Part shown: positions 1-5,361 of the stretch, piece after piece
Numbering within the stretch: the first letter of the stretch is position 1
How the letters are laid out: each line of letters starts with the position of its first letter
Assembly: GCA_018679695.1 (NCBI GenBank)
Contig: JAHHKH010000019.1
Location: forward strand, 1-5,720
Reading direction: 5' to 3'
From: Maribacter sp.
Lineage (GTDB): Bacteria; Bacteroidota; Bacteroidia; Flavobacteriales; Flavobacteriaceae
DNA length: 5,720 nucleotides
Position numbers and translations under genes: made by a program
The notes under the pieces: generated by a model
The model's input: the letters and a program-made list of their open reading frames with translations, nothing else
Databases searched by the model: none
What the model was told of the DNA's origin: nothing

Positions 1-5
1 ATACG

Positions 6-452
6 ATGTTAAGAACTTTAAGTCTATTGGTAGTGATACTAGTGATTGCGAGTAGCTGCGGAAGCACAAAGGACGCGGTTACCATCTCGGACGAGGAAAA
101 AATGGTTTTTAATCAAAAAGTAGGCGACACCCTTAAAATTGAAAGTGATAAGACCGAGTATGAAATAATCATCATTGAACCTGGCTTTAATGTATGGTTA
201 CAGAGTATTGCCAGACCTGAAGGCTATTACTCCCAGACCTATCTTGAAAATAGGAACAACATTTATGTAATTGAATGGAACCAACGCGTATTACAACCAC
301 AGCGCTTTAATCCCAATTTATACGAATTACAAATTGATTACGCTCCAAATATTGACTATGGATATGAAGTAAACTATAAACTCTATAATTATTTTATCTA
401 TTTTCAGCGCAAGTACAAACAGCGCTTAGGACCTTTTATCCCTCGGATTTAA
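6..452 (+). CDS. DUF6146-like lipoprotein of unknown function
   Basis: This is a 148-residue predicted lipoprotein. Residues 4-17 are a hydrophobic signal segment ending in an ASSC lipobox, with the acylated cysteine at C18. The residues right after the cysteine (GSTKD) lack a clear acidic Bacteroidota surface-export signal, so a periplasm-facing anchor is more likely than surface display (inference). The mature part is polar up to about residue 50. It is followed by a conserved-looking aromatic-rich domain with EPGFNVWL (58-65), RPEGYYSQTYLE (70-81), IEWNQRVLQPQRFNPNLYE (89-107) and IDYGYEVNY (116-124), which matches my recollection of the Bacteroidota DUF6146 family at its usual length. No enzymatic motif is visible and the function is unknown. 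The ATG at base 6 gives a complete signal peptide. Only five upstream bases are visible, so promoter and ribosome-binding context cannot be judged. Confidence 0.88.
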   Translation: MLRTLSLLVVILVIASSCGSTKDAVTISDEEKMVFNQKVGDTLKIESDKTEYEIIIIEPGFNVWLQSIARPEGYYSQTYLENRNNIYVIEWNQRVLQPQRFNPNLYELQIDYAPNIDYGYEVNYKLYNYFIYFQRKYKQRLGPFIPRI

Positions 453-456
453 AAAG

Positions 457-464
457 TATATTTG
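457..464 (+). promoter_or_regulatory. Candidate Bacteroidota -7 promoter element (TATATTTG)
   Basis: TATATTTG is an exact match to the Bacteroidota -7 consensus TAnnTTTG and is followed by CG, close to the TTTGCA form often seen in Flavobacteria. It starts 4 bp after the stop of the lipoprotein gene and lies 19 bp before the ATG at 484. A weak -33 candidate (TTTT at 434-437, against TTTG) sits 19 bp upstream, inside the preceding gene. It would allow the DUF6787-like gene to be transcribed separately from the lipoprotein gene, with a leader of roughly a dozen bases. Confidence 0.5.
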
Positions 465-483
465 CGTCCTATTTAGTACTAAT

Positions 484-786
484 ATGGAGAAATTAAAGCA
501 ACGTTGGGGTATTGAGTCCAATTTTCAGATAGTGGTGATTTTCGTTGTATTTGCTGTTACAGGTTCAGCAGCCGCAAAATTGGCGGAACCAGCGACGGAA
601 TTGATTGGTCTTTACAGGGAAACTACTAATGCATGGCTGTACTGGATAATACGTATCCTTCTTATTTTTCCAATATACCAGGTTTTATTGGTGGCATTCG
701 GATGGCTCTTTGGCCAATTCAGGTTTTTTTGGAATTTTGAAAAGAAGATGCTGAAACGACTGGGCTTAGGGTTTCTCATCAGATAA
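484..786 (+). CDS. DUF6787-like small inner-membrane protein
   Basis: This is a 100-residue protein with two predicted membrane helices, about residues 14-34 (QIVVIFVVFAVTGSAAA) and 52-76 (LYWIIRILLIFPIYQVLLVAF). A short linker joins them, and the C-terminal tail is basic and aromatic (GQFRFFWNFEKKMLKRLGL, 77-95). The N-terminus EKLKQRWGIESNFQ and the segment PIYQVLLVAFGWLFGQF are what I associate with the Bacteroidota family DUF6787, and the length is typical. The positive charges at the start and in the tail suggest both termini face the cytoplasm. It follows the lipoprotein gene by 31 bp, and I recall these two families occurring side by side in Flavobacteriaceae. An exact TAnnTTTG element in the gap suggests its own promoter as well. 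No catalytic motif is visible, and the function is unknown. Confidence 0.87.
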   Translation: MEKLKQRWGIESNFQIVVIFVVFAVTGSAAAKLAEPATELIGLYRETTNAWLYWIIRILLIFPIYQVLLVAFGWLFGQFRFFWNFEKKMLKRLGLGFLIR

Positions 787-826
787 TTTACACTTTTCTT
801 AACAGTATATAGACCAATTTAATAGC

Positions 827-834
827 TAGCTTTG
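827..834 (+). promoter_or_regulatory. Candidate Bacteroidota -7 promoter element (TAGCTTTG)
   Basis: TAGCTTTG is an exact TAnnTTTG match, only 4 bp before the ATG at 839. Such close spacing implies transcription starting at or just upstream of the start codon, so the mRNA would be leaderless or nearly so. I see no good -33 TTTG at the expected distance (the bases at 804-807 are AGTA). The element overlaps the 8-bp palindrome AGCTAGCT (824-831). It could drive the His/Cys-rich protein gene and the TonB-dependent receptor behind it. Confidence 0.5.
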
Positions 835-838
835 TACT

Positions 839-1171
839 ATGAAATTATTTCGCAATCAATATTTCATATTACCTTTCTGCCTGCTACTGGTAGCCTTTTT
901 GATTGCTCCATCTATAGTTAAAGTGGCACATGCGCTCATTGAACATGAACATATGCAATGTAAGGCCGTTGGCGAGCTACACATTCATGAAGTTGAATTG
1001 AATTGTGACTTCGAAGATTTTAATGTATCGCCACAATATCATTCTTCCCTAGTTGAAGCTCCAAAGCCTTTCATAATCCATATTCCTAAAAAAATTAACT
1101 TTCAATATACTTTTCTAAGTAAGTACCAAAAACTTCATTTTGTCCTTAGGGGCCCTCCCATGACTTCATAG
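839..1171 (+). CDS. Small membrane-anchored His/Cys-rich protein, putative metal-binding partner of the TonB receptor
   Basis: This is a 110-residue protein. Residues 8-30 form a hydrophobic helix, either an uncleaved anchor or a signal peptide with no convincing cleavage site. A compact metal-ligand-like cluster follows: H31, H36, H38, C41, H48, H50 and C56, in the pattern HEH-x2-C-x6-HIH-x5-C. The rest (60-110) is polar with scattered His and no recognisable domain. The gene ends 45 bp before a TonB-dependent receptor whose barrel also carries a His/acidic loop, so a periplasmic metal-binding accessory role is a reasonable inference. I recall similar short HxH...C proteins encoded next to TonB receptors in other Flavobacteria, and DUF2946 plays an analogous neighbour role in Proteobacteria. 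It has no assigned function that I know of. The ATG at 839 is the only start that preserves the N-terminal helix. Confidence 0.82.
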   Translation: MKLFRNQYFILPFCLLLVAFLIAPSIVKVAHALIEHEHMQCKAVGELHIHEVELNCDFEDFNVSPQYHSSLVEAPKPFIIHIPKKINFQYTFLSKYQKLHFVLRGPPMTS

Positions 1172-1195
1172 ATTATTCGGTTAAAAAGTATCAAA

Positions 1196-1203
1196 TAACT
1201 TTA
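1196..1203 (+). promoter_or_regulatory. Weak -7-like element upstream of the TonB receptor (TAACTTTA)
   Basis: TAACTTTA matches seven of eight positions of TAnnTTTG and lies 13 bp before the receptor start at 1217. There is no TTTG at the expected -33 position. The 45-bp gap to the upstream gene and the absence of a terminator hairpin make read-through from 827 at least as likely, so this is only a possible secondary promoter. Confidence 0.2.
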
Positions 1204-1216
1204 AATCAAATATGTT

Positions 1217-3463
1217 ATGAAGCATTTATTTATATTCTTATCCATAGCAATGTCCATAAATTATGGTTTTGCACAAAATAAAATCACAGGTACTATTACA
1301 AATTCAGAAAATGGCAACCCATTACCTGAGGTATCTGTCTATTTTCCTGAATTGGAGAAAGGCACTGCGACCAATTCAGAGGGCAAATTTGAAATTTTCG
1401 AAATCCCAAGCGGAAGTTTTGAATTGGTCATATCCTCATTAGGATATAAAACCTTCGAAGAAAAGGTAACTATTATCTTAGGAACGAACACTTTTGAATT
1501 TCAATTGACCCCAACTGCCATTGAAATGGAGGAAATAATCGTATCTACACCATTTCACAAGTTGCAGAGCGAAAATGTAATGAAAGTGGAAAGAGCCAGT
1601 ATGAAAGAGCTTAAAACCACTGGTGCAATGACGCTATCAGAGAGCATTTCAAATTTAGCAGGAGTGGAAAGTGTTACTACGGGCGTTGGAATTGGTAAGC
1701 CGGTAATTAGGGGGCTAAGTGCTAATAGAGTGCTTGTCTATGCCCAAGGGGTGCGTCTCGAGAACCAGCAATACGGAGCCGAACACGGACTGGGAATCAA
1801 TGATGCCGGTTTGGAAAGTGTAGAAGTCATAAAAGGGCCTGCTTCCTTGCTTTATGGTTCAGATGCTATGGGTGGTGTACTATACTTCAATCCTGAAAAA
1901 TTCGCTGAAAGTAATAGCACAGAAGGCGATGTGAACCTCAATTATTTTGGAAATACCCAAGGTCTAGGGACAAATGCAGGAATTAGAACATCTGGCGAAA
2001 AAATAAAGTTTATGTTAAGGGGTGGCCATGTTTCACATATTGACTATAAAACCGGTGATGATGAACGTTTGACTAATTCCAGATTTAATGAGTATGACCT
2101 CAAAGCTGGAATGGGATACCAATGGAACACTATAATGACAGAACTGCGATATAATTTTAATTCATCTGAATTGGGCATACCTGAGGAAATTGGAGGGCAA
2201 ACAAAGGACCGTTCCCCGGAATTGCCTTATCAACAAATCGACAATCATATACTCAGTTCCAAAACAGGCATCTATTTTAAGAATTCCAGTTTAAAAATCT
2301 CATTGGGGTATATCATGAACAAGCGGAAGGAATTTGAAGACCATCATGAGGAAGAGGAACCTGTCGCAGAAGAACACGACGAAGAAGAAGGCCCTGCCCT
2401 ACATATGAACCTGTCAACCTTTAGTTATAATGTAGAATACCATTTGCCTGAATGGGGTAGTTTTGAAACCATCGTGGGCGTACAGGGGATGCGCCAAAAC
2501 AACGAGAATTTTGGGGAGGAAGTTTTGATTCCCGATGCAAAAACTGATGACATCGGAATATTGGCCACCTCACATATACATTTTGCGGATGAAAGCGGAT
2601 TGCAACTAGGGTTGCGTTATGATCACAGAAACATCACTTCGGAAGAACCCTTGGACCTGCTTTCGGGAGTTCTTGATCGCGGTTTTAACAGTTTCAATAT
2701 GGCCTTAGGCTATAAACTGGAATTGTTGAAAAAGATGACTGCTAGAATCAACTTAGCTACGGGATTCCGCGCCCCCAATTTGGCCGAATTGACTTCAGAC
2801 GGAACCCATGAAGGCACGAATAGGTATGAGATAGGAAATTCTGATTTGACCCAAGAGAAAAATTTTCAGACTGATATTTCATTGGAGTACAACAATAAGC
2901 ACATTGAATTTTTTGTGAATGGTTTCTATAATTCAATAAATGATTACATATTCATTCAACCCAATGGGGAGGTAATCGATGAAGTTGATGTTTTTGTATA
3001 TACCCAAGAAAATGCCAATCTCTATGGAGGTGAAATTGGATTCCATTTACATCCGCACCCCATAGACTGGTTGCATTATAATAGCAGTTTTGAGACCGTT
3101 ATAGGAAAACGGAAAAATAATCAATATTTGCCACTCATCCCAGCCAATAAGCTGACAAATACAATTCGGGTCGAAGGAGACAACAAATCCAACTGGTTAA
3201 AAGGTGAATATGCTTTTGTCACCTTAAGATCGGTTTTTGACCAGGATAATGTTGATCAATTCGAATCCTCAACGAATGGTTATAATTTAGTGGATATAGG
3301 ATTGGGTGGTAATATACTGCTAAACAAAATACCACTTCAAGTGAGGCTGAGTGCCAATAATCTTTTCGACAAGGTATATATTTCACATTTATCACGGCTC
3401 AAAACAGATGGTATCGCCAATATTGGAAGAAATATCTCCTTGGCGGTTAGTATTTTACTCTAA
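1217..3463 (+). CDS. TonB-dependent outer-membrane receptor, probable metal (zinc-type) importer
   Basis: This 748-residue outer-membrane receptor imports a substrate using TonB/ExbBD energy. Domains in order: signal peptide 1-19 (cleavage likely at GFA|QN); carboxypeptidase-regulatory-like beta-sandwich about 22-98 (ITGTITNSENGNPLPEVSV onward), typical of Bacteroidota; TonB box about 105-111 (EEIIVST); plug about 117-225, with PVIRGLSANRVLV and VEVIKGPASLLYGSDAMGG; 22-strand-type barrel about 235-748. A periplasm-distal loop at 375-396 is rich in His and Glu/Asp (DHH, EEH, ALH). The segment RAPNLAELTSDGTHEG (518-533) followed by YEIGN (537-541) resembles the corresponding barrel motif of ZnuD-like zinc receptors. 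With the His/Cys-rich protein just upstream, a divalent metal, most likely zinc, is the best guess; copper or a metallophore cannot be excluded. No SusD-like partner is present. The protein ends in ILL rather than the usual aromatic residue. The start is supported by the signal peptide; an ATG five bases upstream opens only a two-codon frame. Confidence 0.93.
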   Translation: MKHLFIFLSIAMSINYGFAQNKITGTITNSENGNPLPEVSVYFPELEKGTATNSEGKFEIFEIPSGSFELVISSLGYKTFEEKVTIILGTNTFEFQLTPTAIEMEEIIVSTPFHKLQSENVMKVERASMKELKTTGAMTLSESISNLAGVESVTTGVGIGKPVIRGLSANRVLVYAQGVRLENQQYGAEHGLGINDAGLESVEVIKGPASLLYGSDAMGGVLYFNPEKFAESNSTEGDVNLNYFGNTQGLGTNAGIRTSGEKIKFMLRGGHVSHIDYKTGDDERLTNSRFNEYDLKAGMGYQWNTIMTELRYNFNSSELGIPEEIGGQTKDRSPELPYQQIDNHILSSKTGIYFKNSSLKISLGYIMNKRKEFEDHHEEEEPVAEEHDEEEGPALHMNLSTFSYNVEYHLPEWGSFETIVGVQGMRQNNENFGEEVLIPDAKTDDIGILATSHIHFADESGLQLGLRYDHRNITSEEPLDLLSGVLDRGFNSFNMALGYKLELLKKMTARINLATGFRAPNLAELTSDGTHEGTNRYEIGNSDLTQEKNFQTDISLEYNNKHIEFFVNGFYNSINDYIFIQPNGEVIDEVDVFVYTQENANLYGGEIGFHLHPHPIDWLHYNSSFETVIGKRKNNQYLPLIPANKLTNTIRVEGDNKSNWLKGEYAFVTLRSVFDQDNVDQFESSTNGYNLVDIGLGGNILLNKIPLQVRLSANNLFDKVYISHLSRLKTDGIANIGRNISLAVSILL

Positions 3464-3467
3464 TTCC

Positions 3468-3517
3468 AAAAAGGGAAAGTGATCAATCAGCGTCGACCTC
3501 GATTACCTTCCCTTTTT
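3468..3517. terminator. Bidirectional intrinsic terminator between convergent genes
   Basis: The arms are 3468-3484 (AAAAAGGGAAAGTGATC) and 3501-3517 (GATTACCTTCCCTTTTT). They pair over 17 positions with one A-C mismatch (3478/3507) and one G-U pair (3481/3504), around a 16-base loop. The outer ten base pairs (AAAAAGGGAA/TTCCCTTTTT) are perfect. The plus-strand transcript ends in a run of six T (3513-3518), and the minus-strand transcript ends in five T (complement of 3468-3472). It therefore suits both the TonB receptor gene (stop at 3461-3463) and the opposing small gene. Its right arm and loop lie inside the last dozen codons of that opposing gene. Confidence 0.8.
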
Positions 3518-3791
3518 TAAATCCTTTTAGTACATAGGTATAGATCCACATAATCGTGAAAGAGGGTATTACATCCAATCCCGGAATTATTTCCTCGATA
3601 AAAGTAAATACACCGGCCGCTTGCCCAACTTTCCCCTTGTATAATCGAGTCATTAACCAACCCGCCAATGGTGCCCAAATTACATCGGAGAAATCACCAA
3701 TAAAAGGCACAGCAAATGAAAGCATTCCTATACCGTCGAACAATAATCCCAAAACAAGATCTTGGTACTTTTTGTCTTTGTTTTTTGTCAT
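3483..3791 (-). CDS. Conserved-type small hydrophobic membrane protein with internal duplication, function unknown
   Basis: I read this as a 102-residue protein starting at the ATG at 3791 (MTKNKDKKYQDLVLG). An ATG at 3821 would add ten residues (MDKGDFIILN) but is less attractive because it separates the charged N-terminus from the start and overlaps promoter-like sequence. A hydrophilic basic start is followed by hydrophobic segments at about 12-31, 37-50, 57-70 and 74-88, then a charged tail (KKGKVIEVDAD). Two copies of one motif are visible: DVI-x6-W-x6-KG at 36-53 and again at 73-90. The PFIGDFSDVI and IPGLDVIPSF stretches faintly recall the DUF4112/DUF1232 type of small membrane proteins, but I do not assign it to either. 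It lies 71 bp downstream of folE on the same strand and may be co-transcribed with it. Its 3' end forms part of the bidirectional terminator. Confidence 0.75.
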   Translation of the reverse strand: MTKNKDKKYQDLVLGLLFDGIGMLSFAVPFIGDFSDVIWAPLAGWLMTRLYKGKVGQAAGVFTFIEEIIPGLDVIPSFTIMWIYTYVLKGFKKGKVIEVDAD

Positions 3792-3794
3792 ATT

Positions 3795-3825
3795 TAAAAT
3801 TATAAAATCACCTTTATCCATGCAA
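3795..3825 (-). promoter_or_regulatory. Possible weak promoter for the small membrane protein gene
   Basis: Reading the minus strand, TTG (complement of 3823-3825) is followed after 20 bases by TAATTTTA (complement of 3795-3802), seven of eight matches to TAnnTTTG. The ATG at 3791 comes three bases later. If it is active, transcription would begin near 3791 and exclude the start at 3821. The DNA is AT-rich enough for chance matches, and co-transcription with folE is an alternative. Confidence 0.25.
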
Positions 3826-3862
3826 CAAGGATGCCAGATTACATTCTAAATTCACATAGACT

Positions 3863-4462
3863 TTATGAAAGACTGGAACTTATCAATTTTAAAAACTCAT
3901 TACGGGTCTCCTCTTTTTCGAAACTGCCCCTGAATCCCGATGTTGTGGTCACTGAATTCTGTTTTTGGACTCCACGCATCATCATACACATATGTGCTGC
4001 CTCAATTACAACAGCTACTCCCTGAGGCTTTAAGGTATCGTTGATACAATCCAATATTTGCTCTGTTAAACGTTCCTGGACTTGTAGTCTTCGAGCAAAG
4101 ATATCCACAATTCGGGGCAACTTACTCAGGCCTACAATTTGACCATTGGGGATGTAAGCGATGTGTGCCTTACCAAAGAAAGGCAACATATGATGCTCAC
4201 ATAGCGAATACAATTCAATGTCCTTGACAATTACCATTTCGTTATATGATTCCTTGAACATGGCACTTTTTAAAATAGTAGCAGCATCCTGTTGGTAGCC
4301 TTGTGTAAGGAATAACATAGCTTTGGCTGCCCTTTCAGGGGTTTTTATCAATCCTTCACGAGAGACGTCCTCCCCTATTTCCTCTATGATTTTAGAATAC
4401 CCGTCCTTAACATCATTTGTTATCTCCAAATTGTATTCTTCCAGATTTTTATATGGCGCCAT
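3863..4462 (-). CDS. folE: GTP cyclohydrolase I (FolE, zinc-dependent type IA)
   Basis: This cytoplasmic enzyme converts GTP to 7,8-dihydroneopterin triphosphate and formate, the first step of tetrahydrofolate synthesis. It normally acts as a homodecamer. The protein is 199 residues, within the usual bacterial range. Visible family features are the N-terminal helix with EDVSREGLIKTPERAAKAM (31-49), the zinc-site motif LCEHHMLPFFGKAHIAYIP (87-105), GLSKLPRIVDIFARRLQVQE (111-130) and HMCMMMRGV (157-165). Zinc ligands are C88, H91 and C159, with the same 71-residue spacing as C110/C181 in the E. coli enzyme. H90 and H157 correspond to its active-site H112 and H179. All key residues are present, so it should be active and is not the zinc-independent FolE2. 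The start MAPYKN at 4462 fits family length. It is divergent from the ABC ATPase gene, with a 191-bp gap. Confidence 0.97.
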   Translation of the reverse strand: MAPYKNLEEYNLEITNDVKDGYSKIIEEIGEDVSREGLIKTPERAAKAMLFLTQGYQQDAATILKSAMFKESYNEMVIVKDIELYSLCEHHMLPFFGKAHIAYIPNGQIVGLSKLPRIVDIFARRLQVQERLTEQILDCINDTLKPQGVAVVIEAAHMCMMMRGVQKQNSVTTTSGFRGSFEKEETRNEFLKLISSSLS

Positions 4463-4507
4463 TGTATTGTTTTAATAAAGGTGAAAGTCATTTATAATAC
4501 CAATCAA

Positions 4508-4536
4508 TTGTAAGTATTTCGCTTTGAAACTTACAA
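4508..4536. repeat. Inverted repeat in the folE/ABC divergent intergenic region
   Basis: TTGTAAGT (4508-4515) and ACTTACAA (4529-4536) are perfect 8-bp inverted arms separated by 13 bases. In an alternative fold, TTGTAAG/CTTACAA pairs and then, past a two-base bulge, TTTC (4517-4520) pairs with GAAA (4526-4529) around a five-base loop. It lies 46 bp upstream of the folE start, where a repressor operator or an mRNA-leader hairpin would be plausible. There is no poly-T run, so it is not an intrinsic terminator. Confidence 0.4.
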
Positions 4537-4566
4537 ACCACAATTTAGTGCTAAAATCGTTAATAT

Positions 4567-4605
4567 AAAACAACAAACCTTCTTTGTTGATACTGGGGTT
4601 GTTTT
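4567..4605. repeat. Overlapping inverted repeats upstream of the ABC ATPase gene
   Basis: Two perfect inverted repeats share bases. CAACAAA (4571-4577) pairs with TTTGTTG (4583-4589) around CCTTC, and AAAACAAC (4567-4574) pairs with GTTGTTTT (4598-4605). They cannot form together. They end at the candidate -33 box (4603-4606) of the downstream gene, so protein binding at DNA level is more likely than an mRNA switch. The sequence is AT-rich and chance is a real alternative. Confidence 0.35.
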
Positions 4606-4633
4606 GGTATGTCTTCTCTAATGCTTAATTTTC
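4603..4633 (+). promoter_or_regulatory. Candidate Bacteroidota promoter for the LolD-like gene
   Basis: TTTG (4603-4606), a 19-bp spacer and TAATTTTC (4626-4633) match the Bacteroidota TTTG-N19-TAnnTTTG promoter except for the last base. Transcription would begin around 4639-4642, about a dozen bases before the ATG at 4654. This lies downstream of the possible ATG at 4609, so it argues that 4654 is the real start. Confidence 0.5.
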
Positions 4634-4653
4634 AAGCTTCAAAGAAAGCGAAC

Positions 4654-5361
4654 ATGATACAGGCTACCAATATCCAAAAATTTTATGGCAATTTACAAGT
4701 ATTAAAGGGTGTTGATCTGCATATAAAGCGTGGTGAAATTGTATCTATAGTTGGACCATCAGGAGCTGGTAAGACTACTTTGCTGCAAATTTTGGGAACA
4801 TTGGATGTACAAAGCAATAAAGTGGATAGCAGGTTACTCATAAATGATACAGAAGTCACCGACCTATCGGATAAAGAACTGGCCAAATTCAGGAATGAGC
4901 ATATTGGTTTTATCTTTCAGTTTCATCAGTTATTACCAGAGTTTACGGCAATAGAGAACGTGTGTATTCCTGGATATATTAAAAAAACGCCAAATAGTGA
5001 AGTTGAAAAAAGAGCAAAGGAGTTATTGGAGTTTTTGGGGCTTTCGAATCGCTTACATCATAAGCCCAATGAACTTTCTGGAGGTGAACAGCAACGCGTT
5101 GCGGTAGCCAGGGCACTGATCAATAATCCTTCAATCATATTTGCGGACGAACCTAGTGGCAATTTGGATTCAGAAAGTGCCGATAATCTACACAAGCTCT
5201 TTTTTGAACTTCGAGACAAATTTGGACAAACCTTTGTAATAGTGACCCATAACCTTGAATTGGCCGATCTTGCCGACCGTAAACTCACTATGGTCGATGG
5301 CCGAATCACGGATTCTGTGGGTATAGAATGGACAGATATGACCAACAGGCCTTTGCTATGA
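4654..5361 (+). CDS. LolD-type ABC transporter ATP-binding protein
   Basis: This is a 235-residue ABC ATPase of the LolD/MacB group, which powers extraction of lipoproteins from the inner membrane or related substrate export. From the ATG at 4654 the motifs are Walker A GPSGAGKTT (34-42), Q-loop Q89 in FIFQFHQLLPEFTAIENV (86-103), signature LSGGEQQRVAVARAL (141-155), Walker B IIFADE with catalytic E166, D-loop SGNLD (168-172) and H-loop H199. FQFHQLLPEFTAIENV closely parallels the LolD stretch FYQFHHLLPDFTALENV as I recall it. No LolC/E-type permease lies in the window, so its partner must be encoded elsewhere. An in-frame ATG at 4609 would add 15 residues (MSSLMLNFQASKKAN) ahead of the normal family start MIQATNIQKFYG; I prefer 4654 because of the family start and promoter position. 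The stop overlaps the next start as ATGA. Confidence 0.93.
   Translation: MIQATNIQKFYGNLQVLKGVDLHIKRGEIVSIVGPSGAGKTTLLQILGTLDVQSNKVDSRLLINDTEVTDLSDKELAKFRNEHIGFIFQFHQLLPEFTAIENVCIPGYIKKTPNSEVEKRAKELLEFLGLSNRLHHKPNELSGGEQQRVAVARALINNPSIIFADEPSGNLDSESADNLHKLFFELRDKFGQTFVIVTHNLELADLADRKLTMVDGRITDSVGIEWTDMTNRPLL

Noticed and set aside
1217..3463. TonB receptor as part of a polysaccharide utilisation locus (SusC)
   Set aside because: At 748 residues it is shorter than typical SusC proteins, and there is no SusD-like lipoprotein or glycoside hydrolase nearby.
3556..3849. Open plus-strand frame of 97 codons opposite the small membrane protein gene
   Set aside because: It is antisense to a convincing minus-strand gene, its translation has no domain-like character, and it has no promoter.
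3831..4025. Open plus-strand frame of 64 codons overlapping the 3' end of folE
   Set aside because: It is antisense to the conserved zinc-ligand region of FolE and has no recognisable protein features.
3863..4462. Functional link between zinc-dependent FolE and the putative zinc receptor
   Set aside because: The genes are on opposite strands and separated by a terminator. Zinc-regulated clusters normally carry the zinc-independent FolE2, which this is not, so proximity is probably incidental.
4481..4490. TGACTTTC on the minus strand upstream of folE as a -7 promoter box
   Set aside because: Only two mismatches to TAnnTTTG, but one is in the TA pair and no TTTG lies at a suitable distance upstream, so the folE promoter is left unassigned.
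4683..4886. Open minus-strand frame of 67 codons inside the ABC ATPase gene
   Set aside because: It lies antisense to the Walker A region of a clear ABC ATPase and has no coding character of its own.
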